Both the position numbers and the translations under genes were made by a program. This document shows positions 7,074 through 13,238 of a stretch of DNA of 18,873 nt, piece after piece; position 1 is the first letter of the stretch; every line of letters starts with the position of its first letter. The notes under the pieces are model-generated. The model made no database searches. It was not told the DNA's origin and worked only from the letters and a program-made list of their open reading frames with translations. Origin of the DNA: Lachnospiraceae bacterium (GTDB lineage Bacteria > Bacillota > Clostridia > Lachnospirales > Lachnospiraceae). The stretch lies in contig JAFUWM010000243.1 of the NCBI GenBank assembly GCA_017483425.1, positions 1-18,873 of the forward strand, read 5' to 3'.

Positions 7074-7886
7074 ATGGTCTGGCCGGCCGATTGGGACAAA
7101 CCGAGTGCATCAAATAGTGCCTTAGCCGCCAGATTCTCCTCGGGGATCTGGCATGGAGAGGGCACTATATATTTTAAATACAGATATTTCAAACCGGATC
7201 ACACCGGAAACGATCATAACGCAAAATATCCTCTTGTGCTTCATCTTCACGGCGCAGACGCATTCGGAGACGATAATTCCCTCCAACTTGAGCTTCATGA
7301 CATCGGTACTATGTTTGCAAGGGACTCATGGCAAAAAGAGCATCCCTGCTATGTGCTTGTGCCTCAGTGCGACCAGTTCAGACACTGGTCAAGAACTGAT
7401 ATTTCAAAAGAAGTGCAGAAATTCGTTGTCCATTTTACAGAAGCTTTCAAGGATATCGATACTGACAGAATCTATGTATATGGATACAGTGCGGGAGGAT
7501 TAGGGACATTCACCCTGATAAAGAAATTTCCGGAATATTTTGCTGCCGCGATCCCAATATGCGGGGCTACAAGCGGAGACAATATAAAGGAACTGCTGAA
7601 AATCCCTATATGGATGGTTCATGCGGAAGATGACAGGATCGTCAAAGCCTCATACGGAAATATAGGAGAAACCTCAAAATTCTATATGGGTTCCGCTGAA
7701 ATATATGAGGTTCTGAAAAAATATATAAATAAAGATACAGATATCAGATATACAGAATATCCCAAAGGCTGGATGAAGGATTTCTTCGGAGTTAATCCGC
7801 ATTGTTCTTGGGTCGCGGTCTCGGATGAAACCTTTGGCAAAGATATCCGACGCTGGCTTTTCAGTAAATCCCGTAATCACAGATAA
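7074..7886 (+). CDS. Alpha/beta hydrolase, prolyl-oligopeptidase/esterase type
   Basis: 270 residues with a full catalytic triad pattern. YPLVLHLHGAD is the strand and oxyanion-hole turn (HG). YGYSAGG (about residue 140) holds the nucleophile serine in a G-x-S-x-G elbow. HAEDDRIV carries the likely acid, and NPHCSW the likely histidine. No signal peptide is evident, so a cytoplasmic esterase or peptidase-like hydrolase is expected; the substrate is unknown. Its ATG abuts the TAA of pta with no gap and no clear Shine-Dalgarno of its own, so translation is probably coupled to pta. The N-terminal residues (RFSSGIWHGEGTIYFKYRYF) look like the first beta strands of such esterases, which supports the upstream start. 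Confidence 0.8.
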   Translation: MVWPADWDKPSASNSALAARFSSGIWHGEGTIYFKYRYFKPDHTGNDHNAKYPLVLHLHGADAFGDDNSLQLELHDIGTMFARDSWQKEHPCYVLVPQCDQFRHWSRTDISKEVQKFVVHFTEAFKDIDTDRIYVYGYSAGGLGTFTLIKKFPEYFAAAIPICGATSGDNIKELLKIPIWMVHAEDDRIVKASYGNIGETSKFYMGSAEIYEVLKKYINKDTDIRYTEYPKGWMKDFFGVNPHCSWVAVSDETFGKDIRRWLFSKSRNHR

Positions 7887-7952
7887 AGCTGCTGCAATAC
7901 TGATAAATCCGGTATTTCGCTCGAAGAGCAGTGTGATATCGGATCTTTATTT

Positions 7953-7978
7953 GTTCGTATAATATAAATTATGCGAAC
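7953..7978. terminator. Hairpin between convergent hydrolase and lexA genes
   Basis: GTTCGTATAAT (7953-7963) pairs with ATTATGCGAAC (7968-7978), 11 base pairs with one G-U and a four-base loop. It lies in the 94-base convergent gap, two bases beyond the lexA stop. The upper stem is AT-rich and neither flank has a clean T run, so a bidirectional terminator is plausible but weak. Its GTTCG...CGAAC order is the inverse of a LexA box. Confidence 0.45.
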
Positions 7979-7980
7979 TA

Positions 7981-8595
7981 TTAGTATAATCTAAATACAC
8001 CGAATACCAATCCGAGGATCTTACAGTCATTTACGATTATCGGCTCCATATCATCATTCTGAGGCTGCAGCCTGATGTGACCGTTTTCCTTATAGAAATT
8101 CTTGACCGTTGCCGAGTCATCGACAAGCGCTACGACAAGATCACCGTTTTTTGCTGAATTAGTTTCTTTGACAAATACATAGTCGCCGTCATTGATCCCG
8201 ATATTGATCATGCTGTCACCCTGAACCCTTAATGCGAAGCATTGTGAATTAGGTGCCATTTCCACGGGCATCGGGAAATAATTTTCAATATTCTGCTGGG
8301 CAAGGATCGGCTGGCCGGCTGCTACAGAGCCTACAAGCGGTATATTTGTCACTTCGCGGCGGCTCAGGTTGAAATCATCATCTAAAATCTCTATAGCTCT
8401 GGGTTTTGTCGGATCACGCCTGATATATCCGTTTTTTTCAAGAGTTTCAAGGTGCGCATGTACCGATGATGTGGATTTCAGGTTCACAGCCTGACAAATA
8501 TCGCGTACTGCCGGCGGATATCCCTTTTCAAGTATCTGCTGCTTGATATATTCCAGTACCTGCCTTTGCTTTTCACTTATCTTTCCTTTGGACAT
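7981..8595 (-). CDS. lexA: SOS repressor LexA
   Basis: 204 residues, normal for the family. The N-terminal winged helix (1-70) contains YPPAVRDICQAVNLKSTSSV with the recognition helix. The C-terminal self-cleaving domain has the Ala-Gly scissile bond in VGSVAAGQPI (A93-G94), the nucleophile in GDSMINIGINDGD (S128) and the general base in DDSATVKNFYK (K165). RecA-DNA filaments trigger self-cleavage and derepress SOS genes. I chose ATG 8595 because AAAGGA lies 11 bases before it; an in-frame TTG at 8604 is too close to that site. Two LexA-box-like sites lie ~130-160 bases upstream over the promoter, so autorepression is expected. The gene on the far side of the GH3 gene is a yneA-like SOS gene, the classic divergent partner of lexA in Firmicutes. 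Confidence 0.97.
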   Translation of the reverse strand: MSKGKISEKQRQVLEYIKQQILEKGYPPAVRDICQAVNLKSTSSVHAHLETLEKNGYIRRDPTKPRAIEILDDDFNLSRREVTNIPLVGSVAAGQPILAQQNIENYFPMPVEMAPNSQCFALRVQGDSMINIGINDGDYVFVKETNSAKNGDLVVALVDDSATVKNFYKENGHIRLQPQNDDMEPIIVNDCKILGLVFGVFRLY

Positions 8596-8672
8596 TTTAC
8601 GCAATTTCCTTTCTTTATTCCCTGTAATTAAAATCCTGCATAATCAAATTCGTGTGCATTTCTTATAACAAC

Positions 8673-8701
8673 GACCGTAGTCACGATCTGCAACTACGGT
8701 C
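8673..8701. other. Perfect 9-bp inverted repeat at the lexA start of transcription
   Basis: GACCGTAGT (8673-8681) and ACTACGGTC (8693-8701) are perfect complements around an 11-base spacer. The repeat abuts the lexA -10 element (8702-8707) and spans the expected start of transcription. It could be a weak terminator of the upstream GH3 gene (tail GTTGTTATA on the minus strand), an operator, or a 5' hairpin of the lexA mRNA; the sequence does not decide. Confidence 0.55.
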
Positions 8702-8730
8702 ATTATACCACAATATGATCAAAAACAGAA
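8702..8730 (-). promoter_or_regulatory. lexA promoter
   Basis: On the minus strand TATAAT (8707-8702) is preceded by TG and one base, a consensus extended -10. The -35 position 17 bases upstream (8725-8730, TTCTGT) is poor, as is common with extended -10 promoters. It is overlapped by a LexA-box-like site, consistent with autorepression. The leader would be about 100 bases. Confidence 0.65.
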
Positions 8731-8753
8731 CATATTTTCGGAAATTATGTTCG
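8727..8753. promoter_or_regulatory. Two adjacent LexA-box-like sites upstream of lexA
   Basis: Compared with the Bacillus-type SOS box CGAACATATGTTCG, the site 8727-8740 reads AGAACATATTTTCG (12 of 14) and the site 8740-8753 reads GGAAATTATGTTCG (11 of 14). The first covers the lexA -35 region. The second runs into the last codons of the GH3 gene, whose stop is at 8745-8747. The same motif recurs four times before the yneA-like gene. Confidence 0.7.
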
Positions 8754-10406
8754 ATTTAATTCCCCTGCCTTGCGGGTGAAGAAATCCCTCTGTTCGTCGC
8801 TTGTAATGATCCGCAGAGGCTTATTCTGCTCCATGCGATAGCCATGGTTTGAAAGATATGCCCCGTATGAGCGAAATGCTCCTTTTTTAAGTGATATGAC
8901 CTGTGCTTCCCGAAGTCTGTCATTTTCTCTTGCCAAACGGTAACCGGCAGAACTGTCCCGTAAAGCCTTATCTACGATTTCCGAACACTTTTTATCGTTA
9001 TTCGATCTGCCCATTTCGGTTTCTATGTATATGATATAGCCGGGTTTTGCGCCGTTCTCATTATTTCCCGCATCCACGCAATAATCGGAAATCCCGGTAC
9101 CCATACGGCTTGCGAGAAGGTCTGTCGCCTGTTCCAGCTGCCTCGTATTTATCTTTTCATCGGCAAGGTTCAATAACTGATTCTTCCGGTAGGAAATGCT
9201 TATGACAGGCATCCTACCATAAAAATCGACAACCTTTACCACGTCCTGTACCGAGTAGCGGTAAAGACCTGACAACGTCGTAGCTATCAGTTCGTATTCT
9301 TTGCCCTTTTCTACTTCCCACGCCGTCAAAGGACGGGCTGCATCACCGTCCACGGGGAGAAACTCGTAGAACGCCGCATCTGGAAGCATTGTATAGTAGG
9401 CGTCTTCATCATTTATTCGCAAAGATATGCCAATATTGCTCTCGGAGGTTGCATAAACGAAATAATGTATCGGCGTGATCCCGAAGTATTTTTTTAGCGA
9501 CTTCATATAACGCGCAAAAAGGCTTCCACCCGCAACACAGACATATTTTAGATCAGGCCATATTTTGATAGCGAGGTTTCCGCCGTCGCCGGGGAAAATA
9601 TTCTTTAATTCGTTCGCTCTTGCCGGATCGGGAGGAAGATTTTCAGAAAGATAAGACTTCCATTCCTCACTGATGCAAAACTGATCGGAAACGCTTCCGG
9701 TTCCAATGTCCTTTATAAAGGCATCCCAGTTCTTGCACAGATAATCAAACAGTCCTACTATCTTATGCACAAATATCCCGTGTATGGCGGTCACGGAGCG
9801 CTCAGCCAGAGCGAATCTGAGCTTCATGTACAGCATGTCTTCGAGCTTATCGGGGAATAACACCTCCTTCGGCGCAGTAAACAGGTCGTAATCTATAGTG
9901 TCCTCTGTTTCCATGAAACGATAGGGCGCACCTGCGCGAACCCCGCTCATTGTGCCGTTCTCCATGAATGTCCTGAAAAATTCCCCAATATAAAATATCT
10001 TTCTTCTGTCCGTGGTTCCGGGACGCTTTAAAAGATAATCATTTATGCACTCTTCTACCCCGTCAATCCAGTATTTACGCTGGATTTCTATGTCATTTGC
10101 AGTTAAAGGCACGTATTTAGGCTGGTCGGTGCTTCCCGCACTTATGCAATAAAAGGCAGTACTGTCGGCAGAAAGTATATTCTCCTCTCCCTTCAGCATC
10201 CTGCTGATATAGTCCTCGTAATGCTCCCAGTCAGTCAATGGAACCTTGTTTTGGTATTCCTGAATAGAGTCAATATGGGCGAAATCATACTTTTTTCCGT
10301 ATTCGGTTCCGGCATTCTTCTTTATAATTGATAAAAGCAAATCATTTTGAACCTTGTCCGCATTTTCTGATAATGATTTCAAATTTGTCAAAACACCCGT
10401 AGACAT
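8745..10406 (-). CDS. GH3-family acyl-adenylating enzyme (acyl-acid amido synthetase type)
   Basis: 553 residues, close to the usual 550-600 of GH3 proteins. These enzymes activate a carboxylic acid with ATP and, in plants, join it to an amino acid. The three nucleotide-binding motifs are visible: SAGSTDQPKYVPLT (89-102), with one D where many have G; YATSES (318-323); and YRYSVQDVV (382-390) followed by ISISYRKNQLLNLADEKI. N-terminal GTEYGKKYDF and YISRMLKGEENIL also fit. The substrate in bacteria is unknown to me. ATG 10406 (MSTGVL) is chosen because GAGGAGGAA lies six bases upstream; the frame is open to 10430. The gene has its own promoter and an unusually long leader of three 90-bp repeats. 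Its 3' end overlaps the LexA sites of lexA. Its place between lexA and yneA suggests insertion into an older divergent pair. Confidence 0.85.
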   Translation of the reverse strand: MSTGVLTNLKSLSENADKVQNDLLLSIIKKNAGTEYGKKYDFAHIDSIQEYQNKVPLTDWEHYEDYISRMLKGEENILSADSTAFYCISAGSTDQPKYVPLTANDIEIQRKYWIDGVEECINDYLLKRPGTTDRRKIFYIGEFFRTFMENGTMSGVRAGAPYRFMETEDTIDYDLFTAPKEVLFPDKLEDMLYMKLRFALAERSVTAIHGIFVHKIVGLFDYLCKNWDAFIKDIGTGSVSDQFCISEEWKSYLSENLPPDPARANELKNIFPGDGGNLAIKIWPDLKYVCVAGGSLFARYMKSLKKYFGITPIHYFVYATSESNIGISLRINDEDAYYTMLPDAAFYEFLPVDGDAARPLTAWEVEKGKEYELIATTLSGLYRYSVQDVVKVVDFYGRMPVISISYRKNQLLNLADEKINTRQLEQATDLLASRMGTGISDYCVDAGNNENGAKPGYIIYIETEMGRSNNDKKCSEIVDKALRDSSAGYRLARENDRLREAQVISLKKGAFRSYGAYLSNHGYRMEQNKPLRIITSDEQRDFFTRKAGELNRT

Positions 10407-10416
10407 ATCTATTCCT

Positions 10417-10686
10417 CCTCTATAAAACACAGTTTTATATCTGACTTACACCGGTCGGATGCTGATACCGTAACTCGGCAAAATACGCCTCGAACGGTAT
10501 CATGCTCCTCTATAAAACGCAGTTTTATATCTGACTTACACCGTTCGGATGCTGATACCGTAACTCGGCAAAATACGCCTCGAACGGTATCATGCTCCTC
10601 TAATGAATACAATTCATTATCTGACTCAGTCCGGTCGGATGCTGATACCGTAACCGCCTAAAACACAGGCGTAACGGTATCATGCT
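10417..10686 (-). repeat. Three tandem 90-bp structured repeats in the GH3 leader
   Basis: Units 10417-10506, 10507-10596 and 10597-10686 have an exact 90-bp period. Units 1 and 2 differ at two bases; unit 3 is diverged. Read on the minus strand, each unit has hairpin A (TGATACCGT pairing with ACGGTATCA, an inner stem and a 7-base loop), a conserved linker (GCATCCG, then GTCAGATA), hairpin B and GAGG. In units 1 and 2 hairpin B is TATAAAAC paired with GTTTTATA; in unit 3 it is TAATGAAT paired with ATTCATTA, each around a 3-base loop. The inner stem of A also changes on both arms (GGC/GCC with flanking tandem G-A in units 1 and 2, CGCCT/AGGCG in unit 3). The terminal GAGG of the last unit becomes the GH3 Shine-Dalgarno. 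No family I know matches. Confidence 0.9.
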
Positions 10687-10720
10687 CTGAAAAATGTATT
10701 TTAATTTTGACGCTGATAAT

Positions 10721-10750
10721 ATTATAAACCGCATAAATACTCATGGTCAA
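10721..10750 (-). promoter_or_regulatory. Promoter of the GH3 gene and its repeat leader
   Basis: On the minus strand TTGACC (10750-10745), an 18-base spacer and TATAAT (10726-10721) form a strong sigma-A promoter. Transcription would begin near 10714 and pass through all three 90-bp units, about 307 bases of leader before the ATG. The -35 lies only 19 bases from the first LexA-box-like site of the divergent yneA-like gene, so LexA may affect this promoter as well. Confidence 0.7.
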
Positions 10751-10769
10751 TAAATCGGTGAATAAAAAT

Positions 10770-10855
10770 AGAAAATATGTTCGATTTTTGCTTGACATCC
10801 GAAAATATGTTCGATATAATCATTTGCACAAACAAATGTTCGCAACACATGTTCG
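10770..10855 (+). promoter_or_regulatory. Cluster of four LexA-box-like sites upstream of the yneA-like gene
   Basis: ATGTTCG occurs four times, each as the right half of an SOS-like box: 10770-10783 (AGAAAATATGTTCG, 12 of 14 against CGAACATATGTTCG), 10800-10813 (CGAAAATATGTTCG, 13 of 14), 10829-10842 (CAAACAAATGTTCG, 12 of 14) and 10842-10855 (GCAACACATGTTCG, 11 of 14). The right ends are 30, 29 and 13 bases apart. The second box fills the spacer of the promoter. The left half-sites are consistently weaker than the right. Confidence 0.8.
10792..10820 (+). promoter_or_regulatory. Consensus promoter of the yneA-like gene
   Basis: TTGACA (10792-10797), a 17-base spacer and TATAAT (10815-10820) are an exact sigma-A consensus. 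The best LexA-box-like site occupies 10800-10813 inside the spacer. Such a promoter would be very strong unless repressed, which fits tight SOS control. Confidence 0.9.
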
Positions 10856-10871
10856 ATTTTTAGGAGATGCT

Positions 10872-11255
10872 ATGACTGGAAATAACACTAATACAAGAAC
10901 AAATAAGATAATAGCAAGAGCCAGACTTCGCAGAAAAAAAGAACAGTATAAAAAGATGCTTCGTCTTGTGATGTCACTTCTTATAGTTATGACTATCGCG
11001 ACATTTACGCTTTCGATCAGATCTTTCGCAAGTGACAGGGAGGCGGAAATCCCTTCATATAAGTACTACACGACCTATACGGTTCAGGATGGTGAAAGCC
11101 TTTCTGCGATTGCAGGAAGATATATTACGGATGAGTACTCTTCCATGGATAAATATATTGCAGAGATCGTATCTATCAATCATCTGATATCTTCAGCGAG
11201 GATAGATGCGGGACAGAAGCTTGTTCTTCCCTACTATTCGTCCGAATTAAAATAG
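10872..11255 (+). CDS. yneA: YneA-like SOS-induced cell-division inhibitor with LysM domain
   Basis: 127 residues: a basic N-terminal tail (RARLRRKKEQYKK), one membrane segment (~30-48), a short linker and a single LysM domain (~68-120) with the start YTVQDGESLSAIAGRY, the middle INHLISSARIDAGQKL and the end VLPY. This is the layout of Bacillus YneA, which is anchored in the membrane and delays division during SOS. LysM binds peptidoglycan. The identification rests on architecture, size, the LexA-box cluster and nearness to lexA rather than on a distinctive motif, so the symbol is tentative. ATG 10872 follows AGGAGA (10862-10867); the frame is open upstream to 10743, but that stretch is promoter and operator. 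The gene ends 11 bases from the convergent rsfS stop with no clear terminator between. Confidence 0.85.
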   Translation: MTGNNTNTRTNKIIARARLRRKKEQYKKMLRLVMSLLIVMTIATFTLSIRSFASDREAEIPSYKYYTTYTVQDGESLSAIAGRYITDEYSSMDKYIAEIVSINHLISSARIDAGQKLVLPYYSSELK

Positions 11256-11266
11256 GCGGTTGTTTT

Positions 11267-11614
11267 TCAGAGTTCTATGATCGTGCCACCCTTCCAAATA
11301 TGCTCAAGATCATAGAACTCTCTTGCTTCTTTATCAAAGATATGAACTATTATGTCGGTATAGTCCATGAGTATCCAGTTTGATCTGTCTCTTACGTGTC
11401 CCTCAATATTCTTCACGGGTATGTTTTGTTTTATCATATATTCTTCAACGGCTTCCTGCAAAGCATCCATCTGATTTATATTATTAGCCGTGGCCAGTAT
11501 GAAATAATCCGCTATGTCTGAAAGCTCTGATATATCTATGATCCTGATATCCTCGGCTTTTTTTGCGTCAATAGCCTCATATATGCCCTTTACAACATCT
11601 TTAATATCACTCAT
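11267..11614 (-). CDS. rsfS: Ribosomal silencing factor RsfS
   Basis: 115 residues of the RsfS/Iojap family, which binds uL14 on the 50S subunit and blocks joining with 30S when nutrients are short. Recognisable are the N-terminal helix (VVKGIYEAIDAKKAEDIRIID), ISELSDIADYFILATANN, the EGHVRDRSNWILMDYTDIIVHIF-type central strand set, and REFYDLEHIW near the end. ATG 11614 has an AGGGGAA seven bases upstream. It is the last gene of the rplU operon, the usual place after yqeK, but 110 bases separate it from yqeK and they hold a palindromic element. Confidence 0.95.
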   Translation of the reverse strand: MSDIKDVVKGIYEAIDAKKAEDIRIIDISELSDIADYFILATANNINQMDALQEAVEEYMIKQNIPVKNIEGHVRDRSNWILMDYTDIIVHIFDKEAREFYDLEHIWKGGTIIEL

Positions 11615-11630
11615 TTTCGTTCCCCTGTTT

Positions 11631-11733
11631 TTTGTGAGGCGTTCTAGCGCCTTTTTCTACTTGCCGCCGCGCAGCTTTAGCTGCATCTCATCGGCGGCAA
11701 TCCTTGGTTTATTTGTGAGGCGCTTCAGCGCCT
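11631..11733. repeat. Duplicated palindromic element between yqeK and rsfS
   Basis: TTTGTGAGGCG occurs at 11631-11641 and 11712-11722, each beginning a small hairpin (AGGCG/CGCCT at 11637-11652; AGGCGC/GCGCCT at 11718-11733) and followed by a similar ...CTTGC stretch; the copies are 81 bases apart. Between them lies a larger nested inverted repeat: TTGCCGCCG (11661-11669) with CGGCGGCAA (11692-11700), enclosing GCAGC/GCTGC with a four-base loop. The yqeK stop codon lies in the loop and arm of the second small hairpin. It looks like a short intergenic palindromic repeat or a duplication of the yqeK 3' end. No T run marks it as a terminator. Confidence 0.7.
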
Positions 11734-12303
11734 TGCCTGCTTGCAATAATACTCATATGTTTTGCGGGTTTCCGGATCTATCGCCGCTGTTTTGCTGTTT
11801 AAGTAATTCAATGTGTCATATAGGATTTTTTCTACAGCCCTGTCTATATCGGTAAAAGCGAGCTCCCTAACTTCCTTAAGGTTTTTTGCCTGATCCCGTC
11901 TCGGCTCAATATAGTCTGCCGTAAAAATGATCTTTTGCAGCAGGCTCATTCCCGGCTCACCCGTTGTATGCGTCCTAATGGAATTGATAATGTCTTTATT
12001 CCGTATATCATATTTGTGCTCCGCGAGATATGCTCCAAGCTTGGAGTGTATAAGCGCCGGATTCTTTTTTTCTATCTCTGTAAGTCTGATCCCGTATTTA
12101 TCGCAAAGCTTAAATTTCTCGTCGTTTGATATACACTTCGCGCAGTCATGAAGAAGTCCCGCGGTAAATGCATCGTCTATATCAGCGCCATATCGCATCG
12201 CAAGACAGGATGCCGTGTAGGCGACTCCAAGTGTATGCTGGTATCTGTCTTTATCAAGCGTTTTCTTGATCTTCTTTTTTATTTCATTGTTTTTTTCAGT
12301 CAT
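11725..12303 (-). CDS. yqeK: HD-domain symmetrical Ap4A hydrolase YqeK
   Basis: 192 residues. The HD metal-binding set is present: H23 (RYQHTLGVA), H52-D53 (GLLHDCAK), a histidine in LIHSKLGA, RTHTTG and the downstream aspartate in FTADYIEP. YqeK proteins bind iron through these residues and split diadenosine tetraphosphate into two ADP. Its ATG overlaps the TGA of nadD by four bases, so the two are translationally coupled, as in many Firmicutes. The last codons (KQARR and stop) lie within a small palindrome that is duplicated downstream, so the extreme C-terminus may have been shaped by that element. Confidence 0.93.
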   Translation of the reverse strand: MTEKNNEIKKKIKKTLDKDRYQHTLGVAYTASCLAMRYGADIDDAFTAGLLHDCAKCISNDEKFKLCDKYGIRLTEIEKKNPALIHSKLGAYLAEHKYDIRNKDIINSIRTHTTGEPGMSLLQKIIFTADYIEPRRDQAKNLKEVRELAFTDIDRAVEKILYDTLNYLNSKTAAIDPETRKTYEYYCKQARR

Positions 12304-12917
12304 CTGTATAATCCGTTCTTTATTATATATTCAGCAACCTTTTCCGGAACATAAGGACGTATATCCTTACCATTGCCGGCCATTTCACGTATCATGCTGG
12401 AGGACAGATCCGAAATGCTTATATCAATGATTCTTATCGCTGCGTTATATCTGCTTTCATATTCCCTGATCTTATGTATAAGACCTGTTTCGGAATGATC
12501 CGCGTCACCTTTTCTGGCTGCTACTGCTATAACACAGTGCCCGAAAATATATCCCGGCTCCCTCCATTTATCAAGCATAAAAAGCGTATCAGCGCCGATA
12601 ATGAAATAATAAGTCGAATGAGGATCAGCTTCAAGAAGCTCCCGTATTGTATCACAGGTATAAGTATTTCCCGTACGCCTGATCTCTATATCGGATACTT
12701 CAAGAAAAGGCTCCTCTTCTGCCGCCAGATTGCACATTTCATACCTTTTATCGGCAGGAAGCACATCCATATCCTTTTTTAGATATGAAACACCGCTTGG
12801 CATAAGCATTACTTTGCTGAGAGCAAGCTGTTCATAAGCGCTTTTTGCAAGCCTTACATGCTGGTTATGAATAGGATTAAATGTTCCCCCTAATATTCCG
12901 ATACTGTTACTGCTCAT
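12300..12917 (-). CDS. nadD: Nicotinate-nucleotide adenylyltransferase
   Basis: 205 residues, usual size. GGTFNPIHNQH (10-20) is the nucleotidyltransferase motif, more often G-G-T-F-D-P-I-H-x-G-H; here N replaces D and Q replaces G. IGADTLFMLDKWREP and SSSMIRE (172-178) are the other ATP-binding elements. The enzyme makes nicotinate adenine dinucleotide from NaMN and ATP in NAD synthesis. It starts four bases after the yhbY stop and ends in a four-base overlap with yqeK. I see no clear Shine-Dalgarno at its start, so it probably depends on translation of yhbY. Confidence 0.94.
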   Translation of the reverse strand: MSSNSIGILGGTFNPIHNQHVRLAKSAYEQLALSKVMLMPSGVSYLKKDMDVLPADKRYEMCNLAAEEEPFLEVSDIEIRRTGNTYTCDTIRELLEADPHSTYYFIIGADTLFMLDKWREPGYIFGHCVIAVAARKGDADHSETGLIHKIREYESRYNAAIRIIDISISDLSSSMIREMAGNGKDIRPYVPEKVAEYIIKNGLYR

Positions 12918-12921
12918 AGTT

Positions 12922-13218
12922 TTATTTGGGTAATTCTATCTTAGGCTTTTTTGCAGGTCTGTATAAAACGAATTTTCTCCCTATGACCTGAACCGCGGCA
13001 GATCTTGTTCTTTCCGCAGCAGTATCCGCTATGGATCTCACATCATCTTCACAATTTTTTTGTACGGATACCTTGATGAGCTCTCTTGCTTCCAAAGCAT
13101 CATCCAGCCCTTTAACGATCTCGGTAGTCAGTGATTCCTTGCCAATCTGATATATGGGATCCATATTCGTGGCAAGACCTTTTAAATACGCTCTTTGTTT
13201 GGATGTAAGTGTCTTCAA
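12922..13218 (-). CDS. yhbY: YhbY-type (CRM domain) ribosome assembly RNA-binding protein
   Basis: 98 residues with the single CRM fold pattern: LTSKQRAYLKGLATNMDPIY, then QIGKESLTTEIVKGLDDALE, ARELIKVSVQKN and VQVIGRKFVLYRP. CRM proteins bind pre-50S particles. The basic-hydrophobic QIGK and RELIKV motifs are the strongest family marks. It lies 20 bases after obgE, preceded by AAGGAGC, a good ribosome binding site (13226-13232 region). The place between obgE and nadD is the common order in clostridia. Confidence 0.93.
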   Translation of the reverse strand: MKTLTSKQRAYLKGLATNMDPIYQIGKESLTTEIVKGLDDALEARELIKVSVQKNCEDDVRSIADTAAERTRSAAVQVIGRKFVLYRPAKKPKIELPK

Positions 13219-13238
13219 TTTGTGCTCCTTATAAGGCT

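Noticed and set aside
7953..7978. LexA operator between hydrolase and lexA genes
   Set aside because: The half-sites are in the opposite order (GTTCG first) and too far apart for an SOS box; a hairpin fits better.
10409..10612. Minus-strand reading frame of 67 codons with a 30-residue internal repeat
   Set aside because: It is open only because 90 is divisible by three; it needs a TTG start within hairpin B, lacks a ribosome binding site and is broken by a stop in unit 3. The RNA-structure reading explains the region better.
10425..10684. Possible leader peptides, one per 90-bp unit (minus strand ATG after GAGGAGC; MIPFEAYFAELRYQHP-like in units 1 and 2, MIPLRLCFRRLRYQHP-like in unit 3)
   Set aside because: The Shine-Dalgarno-like GAGGAG is only one base from the ATG, and the changes between units follow stem pairing rather than codon positions. 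It remains a minor alternative.
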